NCBI GenBank assembly: GCA_937943625.1
Contig: CALEAD010000012.1
Span: 1 to 64,000 of the forward strand
Direction of reading: 5' to 3'
Length of the DNA: 64,000 nt
Origin: an uncultured Anaerolineae bacterium
GTDB lineage: Bacteria; Chloroflexota; Anaerolineae; Promineifilales; Promineifilaceae
The notes under the pieces are model-generated. The model did no database searches. It worked only from the letters and a program-made list of their open reading frames with translations, and had not been told where the DNA came from. A program made the position numbers and the translations under genes. Position 1 is the first letter of the stretch, and the number at the start of each line of letters is the position of its first letter. Below, piece by piece: positions 12,098-20,047 of the stretch.

Positions 12098-13306
12098 TTA
12101 TTTATCGTCCAGGGCGGCGATGCCGGGGAGTTCTTTGCCTTCCAGCAGCTCTAGGCTGGCGCCGCCGCCGGTGCTGACGTGCGTCATTTTCTCTGTGAGG
12201 CCGGCGTTCTTGATGGCGGCCGCCGAGTCGCCGCCGCCAATGACGACCTGCGCGCCGTTGTCAACGGCCGTTGCCAGCATCTGTGCCAGTTCATTGGTGC
12301 CTTTGGCAAAGGCGGGGAACTCAAACACGCCCATAGGCCCGTTCCACACCACCAGTTTGGCCCCGACCAGCTTCTCCTGGAAGAGCGCCAGCGTTTTAGG
12401 CCCAATGTCCAGCGCCATCTGGTCGACGGGCACGGTGTTAACGTCTACCACCGTGGCCGGCGCGTCTGCCTTGAACTCCGGCGCAACCACCAGGTCTACG
12501 GGCAACACCAGGCGGTCGGCCGCTTTTTCCAGCAGGCGGGTGGCTTCGGGCAGGGCGTCTGCCTCGACCAGGGAAGTGCCCAGCTCGTACCCTTGCGCCT
12601 TGAGGAAGGTATTGGCCATGCCGCCGCCGATGAGGATGAAGTCGGCCGTTTTCAGCAGGTTTTCGATCAGTAGAATCTTGTCAGAAATTTTGGCCCCGCC
12701 CATGATGGCGATGTAGGGATGGGGCGGGTTGTTTACAGCCGTTCCCAGCGCCTCTAGCTCCTTGCCCATGAGAAAACCGGCCACTGCCGGGCCGTTCAGC
12801 GCGCGTGCTACCCCTTCCGTGCTGGCGTGGGCGCGGTGCGCCGAGCCAAAGGCGTCGTTCACATACACATCGGCCAGCGCCGCCAGCCTGGCCGAAAGTT
12901 CTGGGTCATTTTTGGTTTCGCCCGGTTCAAAGCGCGTGTTTTCCAGCAAAATCACGTCACCGGGCTGCATGACGGCAACGGCTGCGGTTACACTTTCACC
13001 CACCAGTTCGTCCAGCTTTTTCACCGGCCGGCCCAGTAACTCGGCCAGCCGTCTGGCTACCGGGTCCATGGCGTACTGTTTGTCGGCGGCCGTTTTGGGG
13101 CGGCCCAGGTGCGAGCAAAGAATAAGTGCCGCGCCATGATCCAGCAAATAGTTCAGCGTCGGCAGCGAGGCGCGAATGCGGTTGTCATCCGTCACGGTGA
13201 TGTTGGGGTCATTGGGGTCTTTGCTGCTGAGGGGCACGTTAAAGTCTACACGCACCAGCACTTTTTTGCCCTTCACGTCAATGTCTGTCACTGTCTTTTT
13301 GTTCAT
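12098..13306 (-). CDS. pgk: Phosphoglycerate kinase
   Basis: It interconverts 1,3-bisphosphoglycerate and 3-phosphoglycerate with ATP in glycolysis; cytosolic. At about 402 residues it has the normal length. Visible motifs are VRVDFNVPL near the N-terminus (substrate binding), [19 protein letters not shown], the hinge region [21 protein letters not shown] and the C-terminal ATP loop [10 protein letters not shown]. The start at 13306 follows AAGGAGTATTATACAC; the 19 extra residues in the ORF track lie upstream of this site. No other glycolytic gene is adjacent. Confidence 0.96.
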   Translation of the reverse strand: MNKKTVTDIDVKGKKVLVRVDFNVPLSSKDPNDPNITVTDDNRIRASLPTLNYLLDHGAALILCSHLGRPKTAADKQYAMDPVARRLAELLGRPVKKLDELVGESVTAAVAVMQPGDVILLENTRFEPGETKNDPELSARLAALADVYVNDAFGSAHRAHASTEGVARALNGPAVAGFLMGKELEALGTAVNNPPHPYIAIMGGAKISDKILLIENLLKTADFILIGGGMANTFLKAQGYELGTSLVEADALPEATRLLEKAADRLVLPVDLVVAPEFKADAPATVVDVNTVPVDQMALDIGPKTLALFQEKLVGAKLVVWNGPMGVFEFPAFAKGTNELAQMLATAVDNGAQVVIGGGDSAAAIKNAGLTEKMTHVSTGGGASLELLEGKELPGIAALDDK

Positions 13307-13495
13307 GTGTATAATACTCCTTGTCACGATGGGTTTGAGAGGTTGGCGGTCGGCAATTGCCACTCTGAAGCGCCAATCTCTTATCCCTAATTTTCTAAAT
13401 GTCTATTGGCGCGCCCAATGTGGGCGATCTGATCCGCAGGAATTATACCTGGAAAGTGCGTGGCCGCTTAATGGAATGTTTTCCCGGCTTGTGGT

Positions 13496-13625
13496 GGCGG
13501 GATCGCCGGGGGATGAACTCCCCCGGCTACGAAGCGGCGCCCGGTGAACGGGCTGATGCGCGCGCCGGGGCACAAGCCCCGTTGACGGGGCGCTGCTCAA
13601 TAGCCCGGCGATTCATCGCCGGGTA
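13496..13625. repeat. Multi-hairpin GC-rich intergenic element
   Basis: Successive small palindromes: CCGGGGGATGAACTCCCCCGG, CCCGGTGAACGGG, CCGGGGCACAAGCCCCG and CCCGGCGATTCATCGCCGGG, joined by CTACGAAGCGGCG and CTGCTCAATAG. Each reads as stem-TGAA or CAAG loop-stem. It resembles the palindromic spacer families known from several environmental phyla. A scrap of the type-1/2 GGCGGTC repeat follows at about 13628-13676. Confidence 0.7.
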
Positions 13626-13682
13626 GAAATCGCCGTCGGCGGTCGGCGGTCAGCCGTCAAAACACCTCTGTGAACCTTGCCC

Positions 13683-14843
13683 TTAACGGCCGTTGGCGCG
13701 CAGCAGAAAGTAGCGCGTGGCAGAGGTAACGCCGTACTCTGGCGTAAAGCGCAAAATGGGGGATTCATCTTCTGTCGCCACCGGCAGCGGTATCCAGCCC
13801 ACCACTTCGCCGCCGGGGAACAAAGCAGCATCCAGTTCTGGCTTGGGCGGGATGCCTGAGGCGCGCTGCCATTCCTCGGTGAACCAGTTGCGCACCTCAA
13901 AGTCGAGGTAGCGGCTGATGTAGTGTGGCCCTTCCTCAGTGCCAATGTAGCGCACGCGCACCTGCGCCAGCACAAACTCAAACCCTTCCTCTGGGGGTCT
14001 GTTAAAGCGATTGGCCGCTACCAGGCGCTGCCACGCTTCTGTACCGCGCACCACTTGCAGGACCTGCACTTCCCAATTGGCGGAGGTGGTGATTTGCCCC
14101 ACGCTGGCTGGTTGGCGTTGGTCGGCGCCAATTTCTGTGCGCGTGATGCCGGCCAATCCAGGGATGAAAATTTGTAGTGGCACTTCATCGGTCAATGCCA
14201 GATAGTGTATGGGTTGCGTGTAATCCTCCATGTCTTGAATCAGCAGCAGCAGATTTTGTTCGCCTTGTTGAATGGTGTACGCATTCCAGCCTTCGCTGGA
14301 AGTTTGTCCGGGGAGCGACGTTTTGAGAATGGGGGCCGGAGGCAACTGGTTGTTGTGGAAGCTGTAATGCACCACGTTGGCCGCGCCTGTGACGTGCAGC
14401 GCCAGGTATCTTTCTTCGTCGCTGGCCTGCCGGTGCACCACGCGCAGTTTGAGCAGAAGATACTCGTATCCTTCTGGGGGTGGCGTGTTGAACCGATTGG
14501 CGTCTTGCAGCATGGCCCATGCCTGCGCGCCGCGAATGGGTGGCTCTAGCAGGGTAACTTCCCAGGCGGGTAGGATAACGGTACTGTCGGGAGGGTGTGG
14601 CTGGCTGCGGCTAAGGCCGATGATGGGGGTGGGTGTGGGGTCAACGGCCGTTGCTGTGCCAGGCTCTGCTTGTGCTGCCTCTGGACGAATTGTGCCGATG
14701 ATTTGCGGAACGGCCGTTGTCGCCCAGGCCAGCAGCGCGCCGCAGGTAAACAGCCCCAGCAGCAGCAGCAGCCCCATTGCCACCACATAGGCACGCTTTC
14801 CTGAACCCGGCCAACGGCCGTTGGCATCTTCATATCCTTTCAT
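13683..14843 (-). CDS. Membrane-anchored protein with two DUF4352-like domains
   Basis: 386 residues. One N-terminal transmembrane segment lies at about residues 18-42, then a Pro/Thr linker to about 85. Two homologous domains follow, recognisable from paired signatures: WEVTLLEPPIRGAQAW with ANRFNTPPPEGYEYLL near 95-135, and WEVQVLQVVRGTEAW with ANRFNRPPEEGFEFVL near 260-300. The pattern recalls DUF4352/telomeric-repeat-binding-like immunoglobulin folds of surface lipoproteins, and the extracytoplasmic location is inferred from the anchor. No ribosome binding site is evident. It sits next to a LysM protein of similar topology on the same strand. Confidence 0.65.
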   Translation of the reverse strand: MKGYEDANGRWPGSGKRAYVVAMGLLLLLGLFTCGALLAWATTAVPQIIGTIRPEAAQAEPGTATAVDPTPTPIIGLSRSQPHPPDSTVILPAWEVTLLEPPIRGAQAWAMLQDANRFNTPPPEGYEYLLLKLRVVHRQASDEERYLALHVTGAANVVHYSFHNNQLPPAPILKTSLPGQTSSEGWNAYTIQQGEQNLLLLIQDMEDYTQPIHYLALTDEVPLQIFIPGLAGITRTEIGADQRQPASVGQITTSANWEVQVLQVVRGTEAWQRLVAANRFNRPPEEGFEFVLAQVRVRYIGTEEGPHYISRYLDFEVRNWFTEEWQRASGIPPKPELDAALFPGGEVVGWIPLPVATEDESPILRFTPEYGVTSATRYFLLRANGR

Positions 14844-14892
14844 AACCGTATCTATTCACGCAAGACAGAATCATGGAGAAATCACTTTCCAC

Positions 14893-15585
14893 TCACCGCG
14901 CCGGCACACAGATCACATCCGCCACCCACACCGTAAAATTGGCATCCAGATTATTGATGGCCTGCAGCTCTTGCGCCGTTGTGCCAAAGCGCCGCGCAAT
15001 GCTGTAGGCCGTGTCTCCTTCCCCCACCGCATATGGCCGATACCCCGGGCAGTACGCCTCATTGCCTACAGGCAGATTGATGACTTGCCCAGGCTGAAAC
15101 GAAGCTGCAGAGATGTTGTGCAAGGCCATCAGGGCAATAGACGTGTAAAAGCGTTGTGTCATCAGATACAGGTTATCGCCCGGCTGTACTGTATAAGCGA
15201 CAAAACGCACCTTCTCCGGTGAGCGGGTAGGGGTGGGTGGAGGGCCAACGGCCGTTGCCGTAGGGGGCGGTTGCTCATCCATGACCACCGGTGTCTCTTC
15301 CGGAACAGCCTCCACCGGCATCTCTGGTTGAGGTTCCTGCATGACTATTGCTGCTTCCCCACCCATTATACCCTGATCGGCCGGGGAGAGCGGGCCCAGC
15401 AGTCGCACCGTATTATTGGGATCAAACGTCAACAGCACCTCTGCATCATTGACCCACTGCGTGACCATCCCTAGGGGCGCTTTGGGGCGGACGAGTAGAT
15501 AAGCCACTGCCGCATAGCCGCCAAACGCCAACACAAGGGCCATAAAGACCACAAACAGCACAATGGAAGATTGTATTTTCGGCAT
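14893..15585 (-). CDS. Membrane-anchored protein with two LysM domains
   Basis: 230 residues. An N-terminal transmembrane segment (IVLFVVFMALVLAFGGYAAVAYLLV) is followed by a Pro/Glu/Thr-rich linker and two LysM modules. The first is YTVQPGDNLYLMTQRFYT...PGQVINLPV near 130-172, the second YAVGEGDTAYSIARRFGTT...VADVICVP near 185-228. LysM modules bind N-acetylglucosamine polymers. No catalytic domain is present, so a structural or sensory role in the envelope is likely. Downstream lies the DUF4352-like anchored protein. Confidence 0.8.
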   Translation of the reverse strand: MPKIQSSIVLFVVFMALVLAFGGYAAVAYLLVRPKAPLGMVTQWVNDAEVLLTFDPNNTVRLLGPLSPADQGIMGGEAAIVMQEPQPEMPVEAVPEETPVVMDEQPPPTATAVGPPPTPTRSPEKVRFVAYTVQPGDNLYLMTQRFYTSIALMALHNISAASFQPGQVINLPVGNEAYCPGYRPYAVGEGDTAYSIARRFGTTAQELQAINNLDANFTVWVADVICVPAR

Positions 15586-15929
15586 AGCACACCACCTTGA
15601 TGGGCATTGATGCCCAATCAGGCCACAAGCTCACATGTCGTCATCTGGCGCGTTGCAAGCTACAAGCGGTAGGTCTCTATAGATAAGGCCGCCAATGACG
15701 TCAGCCTGCCACTGCATCCACAAGCGAAACACCAGTTTGTGCCCCGGCACAGCCTACGTGACCCGCGCGTCTTGCTCATGAACTTTCTCTTAAACGCAGT
15801 CGGGTTACATAGCGGCATCCTACCAGTTTATGTTACACTTGCTAACAGGATATTGGCAAGTAAGCCAACTTCCACGACTTCATCCTTCATCTCTATACAA
15901 GAGAGTTTATGAACATCAGTCCGCCATCC
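15586..15929. other. Intergenic region, no gene seen
   Basis: About 340 bp upstream of both the LysM gene and the dGTPase. I see no RNA gene or convincing small ORF; a 36-codon minus-strand frame starting near 15781 has poor composition. The promoters of the divergent genes should lie here. Confidence 0.4.
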
Positions 15930-16141
15930 CGAATGAAACCGTAACGCAGGTTGCCAAACCTGCGCGCACCGGGTTAAGTTTGTCGTAACCGCTTCAGTGG
16001 GTAACCGGCTAAAGCCGTTACTACGAACCCGAAAAAGTTAAATGTAGCGCGGGGTCCCAAACCTGCACGTACCAACCAGGTTTGGCAACCTGGGCTACAC
16101 TTACAAACGGCGGTCGGCGGTCATTTTCAAGGGAGTTGCTT
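15930..16141 (+). repeat. Type-1 element, apparently duplicated and interrupted, feeding the dgt start
   Basis: A partial left copy (GAATGAAACCGTAACGCAGGTTGCCAAACC) is interrupted by a hairpin element at 15970-16031. A second copy then runs from AAATGTAGCGCGGGG through TTTGGCAACCTGGGCTACAC to GGCGGTCATTTTCAAGGGAG just before the dgt ATG. Confidence 0.75.
15970..16031. repeat. Nested hairpin element inside a type-1 repeat
   Basis: It is bounded by CGGGTT and AACCCG, with inner arms GTAACCGGCTAAAGCCGTTAC. It resembles the 'stem-TAAA-stem' palindromic spacer elements seen in several phyla. Its position within a type-1 copy suggests later insertion. Confidence 0.6.
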
Positions 16142-17296
16142 ATGATTTACGGCCGTGAAGCACGCGAAACTCTCGAGGCAAAAACCCTGGCGCCCTACGC
16201 GCTGAAGAGTGCCCAATCACGTGGGCGTGTCTACGCCGAGCCAGAATCCGCCACGCGCACCGCTTTTGAGCGTGACCGCGACCGCATTATTCACACCACT
16301 GCTTTTCGCCGCCTGGAGTACAAAACCCAGGTGTTTGTTTTTTATGAGGGAGACCATTACCGCACGCGACTGACACACACGCTGGAGGTAGCCCAACTCG
16401 GCCGTTCGCTGGCGCGCGGGTTGGGCGCAAACGAATACCTGACCGAGGCCATCTGCCTGGCGCACGACCTGGGACATGCTCCCTTTGGTCATGCAGGTGA
16501 ACATTGCCTGAACCAGATGATGGCAGCGTATGGTGGCTTTAACCATAACACGCAAAGCTACCGCGTGGTTACAGAACTGGAAGAGCAGTCGCCCCATTTT
16601 CGCGGTTTGAATCTGACCTACGAAACGCGCGAAGGCATCATCAAGCATGAAACCGCATACGATAAGAGTGATGTCCGGGAGTACGAGCCGGAAAAGCGCG
16701 CCTCGCTGGAAGCACAAATTGCCAATCTGGCGGATGAAATTGCCTATAATGCCCACGACCTGGAAGATGGCCTGCGTGCCGAATTGTTTACGCCCCAAGA
16801 TTTGCAAGAGCTGGCCCTCTGGCAAGAACTAATGGCCTGGGCAGGCTGGCAGCCGGGTCAGGTGCTGGATCAGCTAACGCGCCGCCAGATTATTCGCGAG
16901 CTGATTGGCCAGTCGGTGAATAGCGTGTTGCAGCAAACGGCCGTGCAGCTTAGCCGGCACGCTTTGCAAACCCCCGAAGCGGTGCAGCGCCACAGCGCCA
17001 ACATCGTGGGGTACGACGCCGAATTTGGCGCCAAGATCAGCGCCCTGAAGCAGTTCCTCTATCAGCGCATGTACCGCCATTATCGCCTGGTGCGCATGCA
17101 GGCCAAAGCGGAGCGGTTTATCAGCGAAATTTTCCAGGCATACATGAAAGAGCCAGCGATGTTGCCTGTGGCCGCCCGGCGCCGCCTGGATGCTGCCCCC
17201 TTGCCGCGCGTCATTGCCGACTATATTGCCGGCATGACGGACCGCTACGCCCTGGATGAGTGGCAAAAGCTATTCAACCCCTACCGGCGTGCTTGA
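16142..17296 (+). CDS. dgt: Deoxyguanosinetriphosphate triphosphohydrolase-like protein (HD domain)
   Basis: It probably hydrolyses dNTPs to nucleosides and triphosphate, a housekeeping control of nucleotide pools. It is 384 residues long, typical of the type-2 dGTPase family. The HD superfamily metal site is visible: RLTHTLEV (His79), LAHDLGHAPFGHAGE (His108-Asp109) and LADEIAYNAHDLED near 196-210. The ATG at 16142 follows AAGGGAGTTGCTT, which is the end of a type-1 repeat; the listed upstream TTG start reads into that repeat. A terminator follows 15 bases after the stop. Confidence 0.92.
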   Translation: MIYGREARETLEAKTLAPYALKSAQSRGRVYAEPESATRTAFERDRDRIIHTTAFRRLEYKTQVFVFYEGDHYRTRLTHTLEVAQLGRSLARGLGANEYLTEAICLAHDLGHAPFGHAGEHCLNQMMAAYGGFNHNTQSYRVVTELEEQSPHFRGLNLTYETREGIIKHETAYDKSDVREYEPEKRASLEAQIANLADEIAYNAHDLEDGLRAELFTPQDLQELALWQELMAWAGWQPGQVLDQLTRRQIIRELIGQSVNSVLQQTAVQLSRHALQTPEAVQRHSANIVGYDAEFGAKISALKQFLYQRMYRHYRLVRMQAKAERFISEIFQAYMKEPAMLPVAARRRLDAAPLPRVIADYIAGMTDRYALDEWQKLFNPYRRA

Positions 17297-17310
17297 GTAA
17301 ACAGTAAACA

Positions 17311-17343
17311 AAAAGACCCTGGTTTTCACGCCAGGGCCTTTTT
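17311..17343 (+). terminator. Rho-independent terminator after dgt
   Basis: AAAAGACCCTGG and CCAGGGCCTTTTT pair around the loop TTTTCACG, with one mismatch. The A-rich and T-rich flanks suit both dgt and the convergent gene at 17367. Confidence 0.85.
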
Positions 17344-17366
17344 ATCCAGGTGTTGGCGGCACTCGG

Positions 17367-18401
17367 TTAGTAATTCAGCATGTCACCAGCCGCTGCACCG
17401 GCAGCGACTGCAGCCCCTTCCTTTTGCCAGGCAGAAAGCTCAATCGTTATTGTTTCAAAGTAGCTCTTGGGTGGCAACGTGCCCGTGCCATACTGCATGT
17501 CGGTAATTTCGGCGTTGATAATCAGCGAGGCGGTCTCCAATACAACTGTTTCCCCTTCGCGCGCCAACACCTGCTCCCCTTTGGTTTGCAGCTTGGCGCG
17601 CAGGGCATCATCGAAGAAGGCGTGGTCGCTCATGATCACTTTGGTGATGGTGCGAATATCGTTTTTGTCGAACAACCACACCTCAAAAGCGGTCACGTTT
17701 TTGGGCATGTCTGAACCAATGGATTCAGAAATCCCCACACCGCACTCGCCCAAGAAATCCCCATAAGCGTTCTCAATGCTAAAAGAATCATCGTAGGCAT
17801 CCTGGCCGCGCATGTAGGTGGTACGGAAGCGAGCAATGGGAACGGCCGTTGTCCCTTCCGCTGGTGTGGTGCTGACCACAGGCGTCGAGACTGGCATCTC
17901 CCCATAGGTGCGCCCAACTGGGGCCTGTCCTGTGGCGGCATTGCGACGGCGTAGAGCAAAGACAATTGCGCCCAGCAGAATCAGGAAAATCAGGCCGAAT
18001 AGCAGCACCTGGCCAAAACCACCCCCCTCTTCGGTAGGGGCTGCTGCTCCGGGCGCGGGTTGGGCAACGGCCGTACATCCCTGTCCATTGCGCACAAACG
18101 CCAATGCTTCTAGCCGGCTGCGTGTATCTGGGTTTGCTGACTGTGCCGCAAACTGGCAAATAGCCTGATCCACATTTGGCCAACCGGCCAGCGCTTCTTG
18201 CACCTTTTGCGGATTGCGTTCACTGGCATACACGTCAGCCACCAGGGTCAGATAGCGCAATTGATCTTCTTCGGCGATGTCCTTGATTCTGATACCGGTC
18301 CATTCTACCGGGTCAACATACCATCCCCATATCAGGCCTAGTGCGAATCCAATAACGACCCCGATCACGGCAATCACTGATTTACGTTGCAGCACTTCCA
18401 T
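17367..18401 (-). CDS. Two-transmembrane protein of unknown function
   Basis: About 344 residues. One transmembrane helix near residues 8-28 (VIAVIGVVIGFALGLIWGWYV) is followed by a helical extracytoplasmic part of about 100 residues. A second helix near 130-150 (VLLFGLIFLILLGAIVFAL) precedes a cytoplasmic domain of about 190 residues containing the pattern DDSFSIEN...GECGVGISE. The start at 18401 follows AAAAGGTAGG. I know similar layouts from Chloroflexota hypothetical proteins but no function. It is convergent with dgt. Confidence 0.65.
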   Translation of the reverse strand: MEVLQRKSVIAVIGVVIGFALGLIWGWYVDPVEWTGIRIKDIAEEDQLRYLTLVADVYASERNPQKVQEALAGWPNVDQAICQFAAQSANPDTRSRLEALAFVRNGQGCTAVAQPAPGAAAPTEEGGGFGQVLLFGLIFLILLGAIVFALRRRNAATGQAPVGRTYGEMPVSTPVVSTTPAEGTTAVPIARFRTTYMRGQDAYDDSFSIENAYGDFLGECGVGISESIGSDMPKNVTAFEVWLFDKNDIRTITKVIMSDHAFFDDALRAKLQTKGEQVLAREGETVVLETASLIINAEITDMQYGTGTLPPKSYFETITIELSAWQKEGAAVAAGAAAGDMLNY

Positions 18402-18788
18402 GTTGTTACCTACCTTTTGTTTCCCGCATTGCCACTGGCTACGGCCGTTTTCTGACGGCACTCCCCCTGCTAAAAATGTCAGATTGTGCCCATGACCAGC
18501 ACCAATTGTGCTAACAGCCCCACACTAGATTTTATCTTACCATAACTCAAGATCACATACAAGCATTATGTTGAATGGCGCTCCACCCATTGCGCCTTTT
18601 CCCTCTGGCTGTGATATACTTGGCTACGCAGGTACTGATGATAACCTGTACAATACACCACCCTACCTTACGAGGTTTTATGTGGTTTTCAAGCGGCGTG
18701 AAACGTGAAACGCAACTGGTAGGCGTCACGTTTCACGCTTCACGTTTCATGCCACATCCCCATAAAATCTCAGACAACCAATTTTCCC
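18402..18788. other. Intergenic region with a CGTTTCACG hairpin
   Basis: No gene is convincing. At about 18693-18752 GCGTGAAACGTGAAACG faces CGTTTCACGCTTCACG, an imperfect stem-loop of a family that recurs at 30050, 35220 and 58311. The promoter of the 17367-18401 gene should lie at the left edge. Confidence 0.5.
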
Positions 18789-18936
18789 AGGGAGACTTCA
18801 TGAATGGGATGCACCACCACAAATGAAAATGTAGCGCAGGTTATCAAACCTGCACCTGCCAACCAGTTTGGCAACCTGGGTTACAGTTGTAGGCGGCCGT
18901 CGGCGGTTGGCGGTCATTTTCACAGGAGAGTTAATC
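18789..18936 (+). repeat. Type-1 element, full copy, supplying the argF Shine-Dalgarno
   Basis: Order of blocks: GGGAGACTTCATGAATGGG, CACCACCACAAATGAAAATG, a GCAGGTTATCAAACCTGC hairpin, CAACCAGTTTGGCAACCTGG, CGGCGG units and GGCGGTCATTTTCACAGGAG. It ends seven bases before the argF ATG. Confidence 0.82.
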
Positions 18937-19851
18937 ATGAAACATTTTCTCAGTATAGCGGCCCTGACGCCAAACGAACTACTCCATTTGCTAGACCTGG
19001 GCATGCGCCTGAAAGCCGAGTGGCGCAATGGCGGCAACAAGCCCCTGCTCAAGGGCAAAAGCCTGGCCCTTCTCTTCCAAAAACCATCTCTGCGCACGCG
19101 CGTCTCCTTTGAGATGGGCATGGTACACCTTGGCGGATATGCCTTTTACCTCTCCCCGAACGAGGTAAAAATGGGCGGACGCGAAAGCGTGGCCGACGTG
19201 GCGCGCGTGCTTTCTGGCTATGTAGATGGCATTATGGCGCGCGTGTTTGCCCACGAACACATTTTGCAACTGGCCGAGTATGGTTCTGTGCCGGTTATCA
19301 ACGGCCTTTCCGATCACAGCCACCCGGCGCAGGCGCTGTCTGACCTGTTCACAATTTTAGAGGTAAAAGGCAAGCTAGAAGGATTAAAGCTGGCGTACGT
19401 GGGTGATGGCAACAATGTGGCGCGTTCCCTGCTGTTTGGCGCCATGAAGGTGGGCATGCACATGGCCATTGCTTCTCCACCAGGCTACCAGTTGACGGAT
19501 GACGACTTCCGGCTGGCGGGCGAATTCAGCACGCATGGCGCGGTCGTCGAGCGGTTGGAAGACCCACACCAGGCGGTGCAAGAAGCGGACATCATCTACA
19601 CAGACGTATGGACAAGCATGGGACAAGAAGCAGAAACGGCCGAACGGCTGCGCATCTTTCCCCCGTATCAAGTCAACCAACAGTTGGTCAACCTGGCCAA
19701 ACCAGACTGCATTGTCATGCACTGCTTGCCGGCGCATCGCGGTGAGGAAATTACCGATGAGGTAGCTGATGGTCCCAACTCTGTGCTCTTCCCCCAGGCG
19801 CATAATCGCTTGCATGCGCAGAAAGCCATTCTGGTTGAACTACTCGGCTAG
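18937..19851 (+). CDS. argF: Ornithine carbamoyltransferase
   Basis: It forms citrulline from ornithine and carbamoyl phosphate in arginine synthesis; cytosolic trimer. At 304 residues it has the usual length. The carbamoyl-phosphate loop is [11 protein letters not shown] near residue 49, with SLRTR in place of the commoner [14 protein letters not shown] near 130 and the ornithine loop DVWTSMGQE near 226 follow, and the catalytic HCLPAHRG lies near 267. The ATG at 18937 follows CACAGGAGAGTTAATC, the end of a type-1 repeat. No other arginine gene is nearby. Confidence 0.95.
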   Translation: MKHFLSIAALTPNELLHLLDLGMRLKAEWRNGGNKPLLKGKSLALLFQKPSLRTRVSFEMGMVHLGGYAFYLSPNEVKMGGRESVADVARVLSGYVDGIMARVFAHEHILQLAEYGSVPVINGLSDHSHPAQALSDLFTILEVKGKLEGLKLAYVGDGNNVARSLLFGAMKVGMHMAIASPPGYQLTDDDFRLAGEFSTHGAVVERLEDPHQAVQEADIIYTDVWTSMGQEAETAERLRIFPPYQVNQQLVNLAKPDCIVMHCLPAHRGEEITDEVADGPNSVLFPQAHNRLHAQKAILVELLG

Positions 19852-19890
19852 ACGCGGCAGTATAAACGTTCAGCCCGACAACGGCTGATG

Positions 19891-20036
19891 GCGTGTTCAC
19901 GCTTTCTGGAAATGGGGCTTTGTGACTGCCGACGACCGACCGCCGACCGCAGACAAAGCGCAATCGGCGGGCAGCGGTCGGTGGGCGGCGGTCAAATTGG
20001 TCTGACAAGAAGCCTGTCAGGTGGGAACAGTTACGT
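19891..20036 (+). repeat. Type-2-like element, copy b
   Basis: Begins with TTCACGCTTTCTGGAAA, continues with GACCGCCGACCGCAGAC units and ends GGCGGTCAAATTGGT. The copy at 25938-26058 shares the same two ends in the same orientation; the pair brackets the TPR-cdaA-cdaR-der cluster. Confidence 0.7.
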
Positions 20037-20047
20037 GGAGGTTTCTG

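Noticed and set aside
15930-16141. Possible CRISPR array from repeated TTTGGCAACC/GGCGGTC units
   Set aside because: Units are not evenly spaced, vary in length, occur as single dispersed copies and have no cas genes nearby.
18575-18826. 83-aa plus-strand ORF before argF
   Set aside because: Crosses a hairpin repeat and the left end of a type-1 element; no ribosome binding site.
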